Source of the DNA: Labyrinthula sp. Ha
Lineage: Eukaryota > Sar > Bigyra > Labyrinthulida > Labyrinthulaceae
Length of the DNA stretch: 64,000 bases
NCBI GenBank assembly: GCA_015227615.1
Contig: JAALGZ010000017.1
Span: 62,001-126,000 of the forward strand
Reading direction: 5' to 3'
Part shown: positions 36,001-49,100 of the stretch, piece by piece
Layout: each line of letters starts with the position of its first letter
How positions within the stretch are numbered: the first letter of the stretch is position 1
Notes under the pieces: generated by a model
What the model was told of the DNA's origin: nothing
The model's input: only the letters and a program-made list of their open reading frames with translations
The model's database searches: none
Program-made: the position numbers and the translations under genes

Positions 36001-36429
36001 AGAAGAAGCTGATGTTCTGACCTCTTGTAAATGAAATATAAAGATAGAGATGGGTTGAGTGGGTGAGGTATAACCGAACCTTTGCTGAGAGCCAAGCGGA
36101 GCTCTTGTGAGTAATAAGGGGTTTGTGTAAAATTGATATTTGATTAAAAATAGTTCTATTTATAAGAAGTGGATAACATTGATAATCTGAGAAATAGGTG
36201 GCAAGGTCATATTGGAATGTAACGGAAGGGGAAAAGTGATGACGTGTTTTGGTGAAATACGGTTTTTGACAATGATCGAACACGAAATATAGTTTGCTGA
36301 ATATAGTTTCTCATAAGTTTTTAAAGCTTAAGTAATTAATAGAAGAACTTTACAAGAGCTTAGACAACCAAGAAGAAAAGGGAGTTAATGAAACGTAAGA
36401 AGTTTAATTATGAACTAGACGTACTCAAT
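36001..36429. other. Right part of the spacer before copy B
   Basis: A minus-strand frame of 121 codons covers 35918-36283, partly within the copia fossil. It has no family match and may be the 5' part of that element or chance. Nothing else is recognisable. Confidence 0.3.
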
Positions 36430-37647
36430 AATATATATATTATCATGTTTGAATTATATAGAATGGATCATTAGGTTAAGTTTAATCTTAATAACATCAC
36501 TTATGTACTAATTAATATTTAATATCTAATGTTTTTATTATTATTGATTGGTAGCCAAGAGGTTTGTCAGGGGGGTCTATAAAAAGATACATCTTATTCG
36601 TACTCGTGTTTTGTTTCGTATGTCTCAGGAAAAGTAAGTATAAATCTAAAGGGAATATGGATAGAATATTAGTTTTCATTAAATATATCTTATTTTACCC
36701 AAGAATATCATAAGAACATATATCAGTTCTGACATCTCGAATTGGTACTATGTAGTGTGTAGTGATATGTAACTACAGCGATACACGCATATGACTATAG
36801 TTAGAGTGGAATGTCCAAACCTATCGATAACTTCCTTTTAATGCTCTTTGTCTATGTCAAAAAACTTCAATTACGACGAAATATACTGAAAACATTATTC
36901 AAATACTAATTTAATGATTCAAAACCCACAGAGAAGTTTGTCTTGTACAACAAATAAAAGGAGATACAACTATGACATTTATTTCAGCAGCTTTTTGAAG
37001 TTTAGTAAGATATTTTAGCCAATCTATCCGGAGTTTTAATAACAAACAAATATCATGATATTTGCCGGCTTAAACAAAATTGTTTCTTAATGAATTATAT
37101 CTAGCAGAAGAAGTCCGGCACGTACCTTTCTATAATACCGAAGAATTGCAGAATTTGATGATGGAGAAGAAAAAGAAGGCCCAAACAAGTGCATTTTTGA
37201 TGTGACAGGGGTGCTGCAGATGCCAATGTATAAGACAAGCCATAAGTTCTAATTACCATTGGAAAACCTTTATAATTGTTCCATTTTCTTCTTATAAATA
37301 AAAATCAAAGAATTAAATTTAATCGTAGCTTAGCCTTCATGCAAATATGTTTAAATCTTGAGAATATGGCTCAATTCATAGAATAACTATTATAATATGT
37401 GAAAGTACTGAGAAATCATCAGGGCAAATAGCGGTCCCGATATCCCCAATAGCCTGAAATAAGTTAGCCGTTTCTAGAGACCCATAGTCCAACGAACTGT
37501 ATTGATATCTGTAAAGTGCCACCAGAAACCAATTTAGCATCGCAACTGGCATATTATTTCCTTTATCTATCATCATTTTTACCAATCATAATTTAAATAC
37601 TATGAGAATGATAAAGAGGTATTAAATTCGAAATTCCCAGATGATGT

Positions 37648-40600
37648 TATAAATAAAGCAACATTTACCACCGAAACAAATTCAAAACAATATTAAATTA
37701 TTTTACCTACATCTTAGACACATAAAATATTTTTTGTTACCAGAAACATTCGCTATAAGAGTACAAATCTATTTTTTATTAACTTATTCGATGATGTTAA
37801 CTAACATTTCGATATTACTTTGTGATATCAATAATTTGCGATTCTAATTAAAACTACTAGTAGTATATTATTCTAATTATTGTTAATAAAATTTCTTGTA
37901 ATGTATAATATATGATCATTGCCGGTATTATTTGTTAAAAATTCTGAATTGAAACTTCTTAAAATAAAAATGGTAAATTATTACATGTAGGGGGCATCTA
38001 TATATGCTTTATATATAAAGCTAAGTTTCTTAACTCTTATTACAAGCAAAAAAAGAATATGATATCAAATTTTTCAGTGCTTTCTTACTCGGATATTTTT
38101 TCTCACATTTAATTACCAAATTTCTCAAAACAAGTTTATACATCTTGGAATTACCACATATCTAGTTACGAGTGAGTATTAGAAATTCTTTTCACATGCC
38201 TCTTTAATGCATTATAATATGTTCACTTGATTCTAACATATGGTTCATACAAATTATTTACCTAAAACTTTAATATAAATTCATGTTTTGATACCGCTAT
38301 CAAACATAATTTTGACTAACTTTATACTTGCAGTTATAATTATTTAATTTCTGCCATTATCACCGATTTTATTTAAAGCGATTTATCGTGAAAATATGTT
38401 ACAATTCTTTACTATTTCACCATCTTTTATTATCACTCAATAATATCCTACATTCCGCTGCAACTTTTTACTCCTATATGATCTAATTATCTTTTAATTA
38501 TTCATTCTTTGTTTGAAAACCCCACCATGATATATTTATAATTTCGAGTTTTTTATACCGCTATTAACACTATTGATCCAAAAAATCACCTCTAAAATGC
38601 TTACTCACATTTTTTTAATATTTGATTTAATCTATATCTTCAGAGTTTATTCTAATAAAAACTAGTATTCAGTGAAGATTGAAGCAATTGGGTTTTTGCA
38701 AATCTCAGGGAATTTAAGATGAAAACCCATAAATAACCATATGAGTTCTTGAACCCTACCGAGAATATATTATAAGTATTGTTTATCTCAAAAAATTAAT
38801 TAATTTGGATTGATACTAAGAATATTTCAAGTGTTAATATGGAAAACTCGAAGAGAACATATATATATTCAGTTAAATCATCTTGAAGTGTATTCCTCAT
38901 CCCTTACCATACGTCAAAAAATCTGCGATATCATAATAAAGGTGGTTGACCTGATTTTTAGATTTATCTATGTTCTATCTAGAAAAAAGTCATTTCTTAT
39001 TCAAAATTGAAAGTTACAGTAATATGGAATTGTGAAATCATTACATTTCTCATTATATAGCTTTAATAGAGCGATAAAATCAATTCTCTGATCCTTTTGT
39101 TGTTATTCTTCCTATTTTTTTACATCTATTAAAATTTTATGGCAAAAATTTTGGCAGAGTTATCAGAGAGTGACCAAAGCTAGATATTTTTCGCTTGTAC
39201 TTACTCTGAAAAATCCACATGTATGGATATCCCCAAAAGGCAAAGATTTCAACTCAATAGCTTACCTTGCAAAATATGTCCTAGTTTTCAGGGTTTTTAT
39301 TATTTCAATAAATAAAATGATAAAATTAACTATATTTAAGAAGCAATTTAGCACGTCCTTGTAGTAATCCGATATATATATGTTATTCTTATAATCTGAA
39401 GGGATGTCATAACACAGAGTATTTTGTCTCAACAACAACTTTATTGGAGTTCCCAAGTTATTTAAAACGGTTGGAATTTTTGGCTTAAACTAAGGATTGT
39501 TAAATTTTTTAATCCTCATGTTTGGTACTATAAACTACTTTGTTAGTAGTACTACTCTCATTTGAAGATCATTTGGTCTAAATGTATGAGTATTATAATA
39601 GATATTATCACTGCAAAACATCATCGGCTTTAATTATATATGTATGTATATTTTCATTCGAGAAATAAAATAACTTTCAATAAATCAATGTATACCTTAC
39701 AATATTTAATATAATATCTATATGAAGAACAAAGAATATTCCATTATTCAACATTTTCCAACAAATTTCAGCTATATTATGCTTAATGAATTTGGGCTTC
39801 AGAAATTTTTCTCTGGTTTTCTAGGTAAAAGCCACTACTCTGTGAATTATATCACAGAAATTAGTTTAAATGCCTGTAAATGGTCTTAGATATGTCATAT
39901 TTGAAATTCAGTTCTTGATATTCTTGGTGTTAGAAGCTGCATCTATGCAGTTACAGTTTGCCTAAGGCAAGATTTGTTATTTAATTCTTTTCAAAATATA
40001 ATGACTTCAGGTATATTTAGATGATAAACTAGGAATATTGAGCCTTAAGGATAAAGCAAAATACATGTCCAAATTTAACCTTGAAGAATATGTTATGTGT
40101 ATTTTCATGGCAGTGTTGTATACAATTATGAGAGTCATATTTATATTTTTCATATTGTTAAATTTACTGTTATGTGAATAGAAAGAAAATGAATATAGAT
40201 AATATTCTTTCGTGTCCTAATAAATTAGGTAGAAGGAACCTAATAGACTTTCTTATAGGTGTTAATATATTTAAGGATTATTTTCTTAAGCAAATATATT
40301 TTTGTGTAGGTTAATCCAATAATATACCCGTACAATATTGATTTCTTCTTAGATAGAACTCTTATCAGACAGACTAGTTCATTCCCGTTAATAAGAAAAC
40401 TGTTTTAATTATATAATGGTTGCTGTCTCTGGATAAATATATGGAGATATAATTAATTGAGTATCATCGTAATCAATATCAGCTTTATCTAACCAACTGT
40501 AATCCAAAGCTATTGCATTTTGTTACATAATTTGGACTTTCTATTTCTTTAAATACATTAGATCCCCTGATGTATTATTACTTTATTTTACAAAATCTAT

Positions 40601-42157
40601 GGGTACATGAACTTTGTTAATAGCTTAAACTTTTTCTTTACTCATGTAGCTCTTCAATTAGAATCAATATAGCAATTTAAATAATTACATTTCAAAAAAA
40701 TAGAGTATATCAATGTTGACATCTTACCCTTTTTTTATGACTAACAAAGTATTTTGTCATATTCTATATGAAAACCCCTAGATATTGTTATATTTTTTAG
40801 TAAAATAGCTATGAATAAAGTTCTGTTAAGTATTGGGCTAAAATTTTCCCCTGGAATAAAAATCATATTCTGTTAAGATTCATTTATTTTTATTCTTTAA
40901 CTCAATGTCTGTGAGTGTCATGTAACTATACATAATAAATGTGAAACAGTGTTCATTTAATCCAGCTGTAGCGCAAATTAGCTCGACCTGTTTCAGTTTT
41001 CACAATTTGTCTATTTAGTTTGCTGAAGACATTCTGGTTCTAACTCGGTAATTAGAGAGTACAAATCGGATCTCTAGATCATTTTCGGAATCTATATCTT
41101 TTTAATGAACGTTTTAAAGATATCTATGATTAGTATAACCACAAATGAATTATAACAACATTTTGTTGTTGAGTTTATAGTCTTTATCCTTTTTTCTGAA
41201 TCAAGACCACATTCTTCTCCACAAATGAGTTAATTCAAGTATAGGTCCCATTACTTACCCATAGACAGATATACTTAGCTCGAATTCCTTTAGGTTTAGT
41301 GGTTATTGTATATAACTACTTCTTCAGTATGTTTAGTAGCTTTGGCACAAATATTTCATTTTCAACTTCAAATATCCAAAAATTATAATATATAAACCTT
41401 ATATAACTATCGGTTTATTATCACTCAAATGCCAGCTTCAATTTGTACTTCCAAAAACTAGACATACGTATTCTTGATAACCACCAGTCAAATCTGTTAT
41501 CTAAATTGATTCGAAATATGAAACAATTTTTTGAAGTTTTAAATTTTATCGAAGTTTATTTATCCGATTTTTTATTATTAGTTATCACCAAAAGATGCGC
41601 CATATCTGAATTATATTTAAAAAAAAACCTTCAAGCTTATGTACGGAATACCTAAAAATCAAATAAAATACATTAGACCGTTCGAACTCTAAAAAATAAG
41701 ACTTTAAGTTAGTAATTACATAGCTCCTATTACTGATATTCAGCCTATTACATTTTCCGTATTAAGGAAATTACCTCGTTTCGAACGAGCAATGTTGTCA
41801 GATTTCATCTCCTATTTCTTTACTATTTCTGTTGATTATTTTTCTTCATTGTGATATGAAATTATTTTCGTAATAGCAGTGTATGCACAAAATATTTTTT
41901 CAGGTTAAGGAAACTAGCTAGCTCTAAAGCTAATCTACCGTCGTCTCATGAAATCAAGGGGTTTAATTAGTTTAACAGGCAATATTCATCCATATTCTTA
42001 TCCATCTTTTCATTTTTAGGAACTGAATAGTTTCTCACAATTGATCTTTTCCTACCATGTGTCACTTATTTGATCAGAAAATATCTCAGGTGCTTAGTAA
42101 AGTTGCTGAACCTCTCCTTGTTGATTCGAGATCATTAAGTGAAGTATTATTCCGTCT
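37648..42157. repeat. Near-identical core of the duplication, copy B
   Basis: This is the partner of 17976-22485. The two diverged patches are at about 38164-38339 and 38923-38947. A second near-identical block of about 300 nt follows at about 42460-42755 (copy A 22790-23085), after a more diverged gap. Confidence 0.9.
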
Positions 42158-43740
42158 TCTATTGCTCTCAATGGGTATTAAACAAATTCGTATTCATTGT
42201 CTCATTTCTTTTACATAGCAAATACAATTATAATTCTAATTAAGTTCTATAAATTTCCGCTTGCTCCAACTAGTGACCTTGTTCAGCATCATTAGGGGAC
42301 TCAAGAATTTTATTTGCAATGAGTTTCAACAAAAAAAATATTCTCAACATTCTTTTCCTGTATAATAGTCATAGTTGTTAAAGTTTAGCATATAGAACTA
42401 CCTTTCAACGTCTTTAAAAAACATTTAAAACCCTCATGAAGTATACTAAATACTTAGGTTAAGTGATGGTAGGGCGTGATACTGCTATCACCCTTCTAAA
42501 TCAAAGAGCACATATTTCTTTATATTACGAATGGAATCTATTATTACCGATTGTCTTATGTCTGCAGATACCAGTGTCATAAATATAAATATAACTAGTA
42601 CACTTCTCTTTATGTAGGTCAGGAAAAGAGAGTTTTATGGCCTTAATCTTTCGTGAATTGAAAGAGGGAATAGACTCTGTCGCAGTTTGGAAAGAATACA
42701 ATAGCTTCAGTTAGTCCTTGCAAGTTAATAAAAAAGTAGAGCTTGTACTAGTAAAGTTATCATGTTGGTTTCGCTGGCTAGGTATTCTAGGTAGTTTATG
42801 TTTGGTCTTATAATGGGAATGTTCTTAGCTTTAAATGAGCAGATTTCTGGAGCTAATTACCTAAAACAACACTTTTGTTTTAGTTAGAATGAAATGAAAT
42901 GACTTAAAAATTTTACCTCAGATGAAAACGATCTGGGTTAAAATATGTGACTTTTTCATTTGTCACTTGTGTATATTAACGTGAAACATATTGAATTAAT
43001 ATATTGAATATTAACCTTAAGTAAGTCATGGTAGATTTATCGGTTATTGTTTGTCGATATTGGTTATCAATATTAAGGGTTTTGTATTATCATGAAAAAT
43101 TAAGCCATAACTAATTAACGGGAGATTATCTAAATAGATAAAACAACAAAAACATAAAGACCTAACGATAGTAGGTATTACCATAATATAAAGACTCTGA
43201 GGAGTAACAAGAACTAGTGATTTATTCCAAAGTATTAACCCGACTTAAACAAGTGTCTTTTGGACCTTTCTTCTTTCCTGCCTCTCTGAGTATTTACTTC
43301 TGGGTCACGTTGTATCTGGGAAGACTTTGCCTGAATCTTATCTGTTACTTTGCCTAACACTCTTGTTAGTTCTCTAGCCTTTTATTAAAGGTATTTTGAC
43401 TGTCCCGCCGAGTTTTTCCGAACAGATAGATACTCGAAAACATGTCTTCTGAGTAGATAGTTAATATTATTCATAAAACTTAGTTCCTTTCATACATGTT
43501 TTGTATTCTGTGATTGAAAGCATTATCTATGTTAAATATGGTCTCGATTCCTCCCAGAAATATTTTTCAGTATTGTGTAGATCAGGTTTTTCTTTTATTG
43601 ACTTACTTGTATAGATTTGGTTACCCGAAGCGTTAATCCCTTTTATTCCTTAAGTTCTTTTCTTTGTTTACTTTTGTAGTTTTCTAGTTTAGTTATATAT
43701 TTACAACCTGTTTATTCATACTTTTTCTGAAAATACCTCA

Positions 43741-43864
43741 TCACAGTTCTAACTTTTTAACACACTTTCGTAAAACAACTTTCCATAGTTCTAATTCTTC
43801 TATATACTTTCTTGGAATACATAATCATAACTCTAACTCTTCTAAACTTGTCTTTGAAACATAT
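43741..43864. repeat. Degenerate 41-bp tandem repeat, three units, copy B
   Basis: The same three-unit array as at 28968-29090, about 590-710 nt upstream of paralog B, with independent substitutions. Confidence 0.7.
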
Positions 43865-44453
43865 TTTGTTATTCTTTTTCAACTCTTAGGTTACTGGGCG
43901 TCAATACTTGTCTATAATGAACATGTTTAATATGGTTCTCAAAATAGAATCTACAGACTTAAAGCACAAATTAAATCGGTTATAATCTCGATAATATAAT
44001 ATATATAAAAGAAGTCTTGATATTGAAAAAGAACTTGAATTATATTATACTTTAGTCTCGAAATGAATGAACTTGTTATAAATAATTATAACAACTTATA
44101 AAGAAATTTTTGAAAAAATAATATAATCTAGTTTTTTAGAAGTTTGAAAGAAATGATAGATTTAATATATTATAACTAAACTGTTGAAGTTTAAGAATAA
44201 AGTTTTAGAATAGAGAAATGGAAACAGAAACTCAAAGTAAAAACTAGTGCTTAAGTATTTTCAAGAACGAGAACAAGTATTGGTTAAATAGTATTGGAAA
44301 GATATATTTCAATCAGTCTCGAATTCTTATTAACTGAGGGGTAAATATAAACTATTTTGGAAATAAAACGAATTCAGAAAATATCACAGGACAAAATTAA
44401 ATATTTTATCTAGCAAACAATAAACAGATAAACAATAAGTCAAAGGCATAATA

Positions 44454-45596
44454 ATGTTTGGTTGGATTTTAGCATTTCGTTTGCTCGCACAGTTGTCCCT
44501 AAAAGGAGATATTATTAGAATATATGGCTTAACTGAAACTAGAAATACACCAGAACTATGTTTTGACATGAAATTTGCTTACAATAGAACTAAGTTTCTT
44601 CCTTACACGGAATGTGCTACATATGAAGAGCCTTTATTAATAGAACACTTTATTCACCCCGCTTCAACTAAATTTATAAACTTTACCCTACTTTATGAGA
44701 GAGAAAGTTCACGAAATATCCCAAGAAGTATTGAAAGAGAAAATATTATTAATACTGAATTTACAAACTGTAAAGAATATTTAAAAACTATGAAATTAAG
44801 TTTGGACTCGTATTATTCAACAATATTACAAGAAGCTTCAATTGCAGTAGAAATAATACCCTTTGCATCAATACAAAGCGAAGAGTTATTAAGTTCAAGT
44901 GCTTGCTTAGAAAGCCAAACTTCGATAGATTGTATTTTACTTCATACATTTTCTACACTTAACTCAACTTTCTTCATACAGTCAGAAATAGAAAAAAATA
45001 TACCTTTGAACTATTCCAAGAACTTAAAACTTATTGAAGATGTTTGTGAAGGAACAGAATCTTCTCCTATTCTTCAGCAAATTGACGAGGTGGCAAACAT
45101 ACTTAATCTTGGTGGGATTCGTTCATATTTATTGTTGCTATTTTTTTTAGTTTGGACATTTTGCTTTGGTAGTATTTTATGCTGCTTCAAATTCATGGAT
45201 GATCTCCGCAAACATAGGTATGAAGATGACCATGATACTTTAATAATACTGTTTGAGTTTCTTGGTTTTTTACTCCCACCTTTCATAATATTTCCTTACA
45301 TAATATATGCTCTCCTGAAACTTAGAGCACTTATTGAACATATAAACACTTACAAGATAAATAACGTTGAGATATCATTGGATATTGGAAACGAAATAAA
45401 AAACTCCGAGAGCGGTCTTCGTGGATTTCTCATTTGGATTGGAATAAGCCTACTAATCTTGCTCGCATGTTTGCACTCTTGTTGGTGCCCTTGTTTCATC
45501 TATTGTGCATCAAGAGTGCAAGAGTATTCAAAATGGTATAAAAAATATGGTCTGCTTGGTGTGTTCACGAATAGAGAATATTATAAAGTAAGCTAG
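44454..45596 (+). CDS. Lineage-specific secreted/multi-pass membrane protein, paralog B
   Basis: The open frame encodes 380 aa and aligns end to end with the 379-aa product at 29661-30800. The signal-like start, the five ectodomain cysteines and three hydrophobic regions are all kept. Differences concentrate in residues 1-60, in the first membrane segment and the loop after it (FKFMDDLRKHRYEDDHD against the Tyr/Cys-rich stretch of paralog A), and around 338-358, where this copy has a cysteine-rich HSCWCPCFIYC. Length changes are all multiples of three, which suggests the frame was maintained by selection after duplication. The sequence before the ATG (CAAAGGCATAnTA) is shared by both copies. 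As in paralog A, the apparent last codons GTA AGC TAG sit in a possible 5' splice site. I recognise no family and assign no function. Confidence 0.8.
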   Translation: MFGWILAFRLLAQLSLKGDIIRIYGLTETRNTPELCFDMKFAYNRTKFLPYTECATYEEPLLIEHFIHPASTKFINFTLLYERESSRNIPRSIERENIINTEFTNCKEYLKTMKLSLDSYYSTILQEASIAVEIIPFASIQSEELLSSSACLESQTSIDCILLHTFSTLNSTFFIQSEIEKNIPLNYSKNLKLIEDVCEGTESSPILQQIDEVANILNLGGIRSYLLLLFFLVWTFCFGSILCCFKFMDDLRKHRYEDDHDTLIILFEFLGFLLPPFIIFPYIIYALLKLRALIEHINTYKINNVEISLDIGNEIKNSESGLRGFLIWIGISLLILLACLHSCWCPCFIYCASRVQEYSKWYKKYGLLGVFTNREYYKVS

Positions 45597-45624
45597 CTAA
45601 GAACTAACTTTTAACTTCTTATAG
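45588..45624 (+). other. Candidate 37-nt intron at the 3' end of paralog B
   Basis: GTAAGC, a good AACTAAC branch-like site, a pyrimidine-rich tract and TATAG span exactly 37 nt. Splicing here does not join the first frame to the open downstream frame by simple phase, unlike in paralog A, so either the splice sites differ or this copy is shifted. Confidence 0.35.
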
Positions 45625-45926
45625 AAAGTATTTTTGAAAAGTTTGACCTGCTGAAGAAGCTTTTGTTTGAACATATTCTGGAAATAATATTTGGGAAGTA
45701 TAAATATTGTGGATATTCCTTCTCTGAAACAAAATGTGCAAATATTGCAGAAAAAAATATTCCTTTTTTTTTGGCCATGGTTTTCTTATCACTTCGAGAA
45801 CATAACAAAATCATTGGTACTCATGCAAATACAATTGATACAATGAATAAAATTGAACCACTAGAATTGAGTTGGTTTATCAAATCAAATATAAAAGATT
45901 TAGTTGTAGGGAGAAATTTTATCTAA
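45614..45926 (+). other. Conserved downstream open frame, copy B
   Basis: About 103 codons are open after a TAA and encode FEHILEIIFGKY, a Cys-containing middle, then EHNKIIGTHANTIDTMNKIE and LSWFIKSNIKDLVV. There is no ATG until its second half, so it looks like a downstream exon and not a separate gene. The same peptides are found in copy A in a less intact arrangement. Confidence 0.4.
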
Positions 45927-46153
45927 ATCATTTGCATAAGCAACTATCTCGAATAGAAGAAAGATTTGTCCTGGAGAAACTTCTAAACCCAGTCGAATTC
46001 TGTGCTTGTGCGTATGAAGGATAGAAGAATAGAAGCCCGCTGATAACAAGATTGGCACTTAGTTTTCATATTATCGAAACATATTGTTCAAAATGTTCAT
46101 TCATAAAATTTCGTGGATTTCTTCTTTGTCTTTGATTCGATTTGTTTTCACTC

Positions 46154-49100
46154 CTCTGACTTCTTCGTTTGTATGGTAATGCACCATCGTAATAATAAAA
46201 CATCCGTTTGGATGTATACTGTAGGGGTTTTCCCGCTCACCTGCTTTTAGGAAGAATTTAGTAATAATCAATAAATAATAAGATCTTAAAATTTATTACT
46301 TGCATTAAAAATTTGAAGATGATTTATATAAAATGCAGTACCTGATACTACCCGTATAGAATTTAAGTTCCCTTTATACAAGAGTCTCGCGCAGAGAGAT
46401 ATATCTTTATGTATATAACGTTCTTTACTTATAACACAAGAATATACACTTCGATTTAAATATGTTAAACTTAATTTTTACCACCTTTTTTTTTTGATAA
46501 TGTAGAATATCTCATCTAATTACAATAATCCAGTTTTCTCTTTTTACCATCCTATACGCAATATAGCATTCCTTAACCTGTGCAAGCTGACATACTTCTG
46601 ATACTCTAAACAGATCTTTAACACGGTTATATATAAAAATAAACTAAAGTTATGTTTATCAGCTATCTTTTTTTATATTTCAATAAACATAATAAAAACT
46701 TATTATGTTGATTTGTTGAATAAACCATTCTGTCTAGTACGCATTAGAATTTCTCACAAACGTAACTACGTAGTCTTCCATAATCTCTTCAGAGAATCTT
46801 TTTGAACATAAGCATTCATTATCTGTTTATTATTGCAGTTTTCTCCAAGTATAATATCCCCAAAGCTGATGAAGCATCTCCGAATAGAATCAAAGACACA
46901 CTCCAAGCTCTAAGAATCTGTTGTTTCTGAGTGGATTAACTTCAAATCAAATATTTTATAGGTTTTATTCTGTAGCTACTAGTTACACTATGATTATTAA
47001 TTATATGGAAATTATGCTCCCCATAAAGTAAGGATATCATACCTCTAACTATGTCAAGCCATATGAATTTATTGAGAAGACTGCTTCTGTGCTCACTGCA
47101 TAAACAATTTCAATTGTCAGAGTCCACTCTCAACTAGATTTATAAATCACCTTAATTTTTTCAATAGTATTCTGCGGTATCCGAGCTCTTAGTATGATAG
47201 GCACATATATAACAACATTGTAGAATTATGGCTTTAAGAATGCACCTAAGCACACGGTTGCAAATGATATGAAGCAAAAAGTAGTTTCTTTTAAAGCCTT
47301 GTTTAATTTCTTCCTCATATGACTATATGAAGGGAGCGAGTTGAGCTCAGTATATACATTTGCGGTATCCAGTAGCATAGCAATAACTTAACGTTCAAAC
47401 TTTCTTCAAAAATCTTAATCTATCCTCATAAACCCTTGTTATTTTGAATAGTTTTTTGAGTATCTATACTTGCCTAAGGTTTCGTTGATGTATAGTGTAA
47501 CTACATAGATGTGCTATACTGTTCAGAACAAATGAAATCACTTTGAATACTTTATCAAGTGTGGCTATTTATCTATGTTGCTTTGACATACTAAAAATTA
47601 TTATCACATATATATAGCTAAGATAAATAATTTTATGGTATATTTCTTTATTTATCTTTTTCAATCGAGTATCAATGTATCTGCAGCTATATTATTATCT
47701 TCCAATGCTTTGAATTTATGAGAGAAAATGGATTTGTTAGGCTGTTTACGTTAGTCTTAAGCCCATTATATGTAATATTTTATATTTCCTTTTCAAAGCC
47801 TCTATGTCTAGTGGCCTTAGAAACTTATGCTATACTCTCAACACTCTTAGTTCCATTGATCTTACTAACCAACGCTATGACTGGCTAATATAGTTAATAT
47901 TTAGTTCTATTGAATTATTTTTAAGAACCCAGGTTATTTGCTCTCTCATTCGTCTATCAACGAGACTTTATTCGTTTGATTAAATATGGGTATCTTTATT
48001 ATTTCTGTGACAACTCATTGGTTCACGATGCGTATATTCAATCTGGTTATATACTAAATTCATCTTTTTACGTAGCTTTCTAACCGTCATAAGCATGCTT
48101 CACAGTATAAATACCTAGTTGCCACACGTGATATAGTAATCTTACTTAACTTACAGGTTGGAGAGGAAATTTATTTATGAGCGCATATGGCTAATTTTCA
48201 CAGATTTATCTAACCCAAAAAATATGATAGTTTCCTAACCCATCCCTTTCCTTGATGGATATGTATATTTTTTACAAGTTATCCTGTTCAGCTTTAGATA
48301 CTGTCACCATTCTCAGCCGTTTCTATTTTACACCATGTTATCTAAGATTAGTAGAAAATTTCGAGGGTAGTAGTTCTTTTCTTTGGAAAGAGTGCCGATT
48401 AAAAAATACCATAAACGAATATATGGGTATATACATACTTCTTGTTATCACATCTAAGTTTAATTTCAAAGGTATTAACTTAATACTATATCGTGTTCAT
48501 AAGTATTCTATAATGCTAGAAGATATTTTATAGATGTCTTAAGATTTCGTGCTTCATGGTGGTGTGGAAAGAATTGCTGAAATTCTGTAAAATTTAAAAA
48601 CTACCAGTATAACAGTTATTTACCTAAAGTACGTACGTGCATTTATTTTTCATTTAACAACTAGGCTATTTATCAATAACATAACTTTCAACAAATAAAA
48701 ATCCGTACTCCTCCTGAAAAAAATATTTCATGTGTTTTATATTGCTATTTCTTGCGAGATGTGTGAACTAAACACAACTTAATTTGAATATTACTTAGGT
48801 GTTAACTTATTGATAAGTGGTTAAATTTTTTTTTCAGTGACCTTAGTACTCCATTTCGACATGATTCTACACAAGGTTTAAGTTAAGTAATCTAATTAAA
48901 TGAAGCCGTACTGTTTACCAGAGCTAAATTTTTGACATGTATTTTATTTTGATGATTCGTTTTGCGTTTGGTCATCTAAGTTCAAGTGATAAATACATTA
49001 CTTTTTATTTTATGTTCAACATTTTACAATAAGCTTTATAACGTTATTTAACTTTTTAGCTCACAGATTATTAGAGCTTTAATTGTATTGAGTTCTAGAT

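Larger units (their letters stand above)
36430..46153. repeat. Segmental duplication, copy B
   Basis: This is the 9.7-kb direct copy of 16757-31353 without the copia insertion. The left boundary lies in an AT-repeat just before ATCATGTTTGA. The right boundary lies just after CTTTGTCTTTGATT. It holds the paralog gene at 44454-45596. Outside that gene and its downstream frame I see no recognisable coding sequence. Confidence 0.95.

Noticed and set aside
16757-46153. The 9.7-kb units as copies of a DNA transposon or virus-like element
   Set aside because: No terminal inverted repeats, target duplication, transposase, polymerase or capsid-like gene was seen in the units.
48252-48533. 93-codon ORF in the long spacer
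   Set aside because: Composition is that of the surrounding DNA, no motif is visible, and frames of this length occur by chance over 7 kb.
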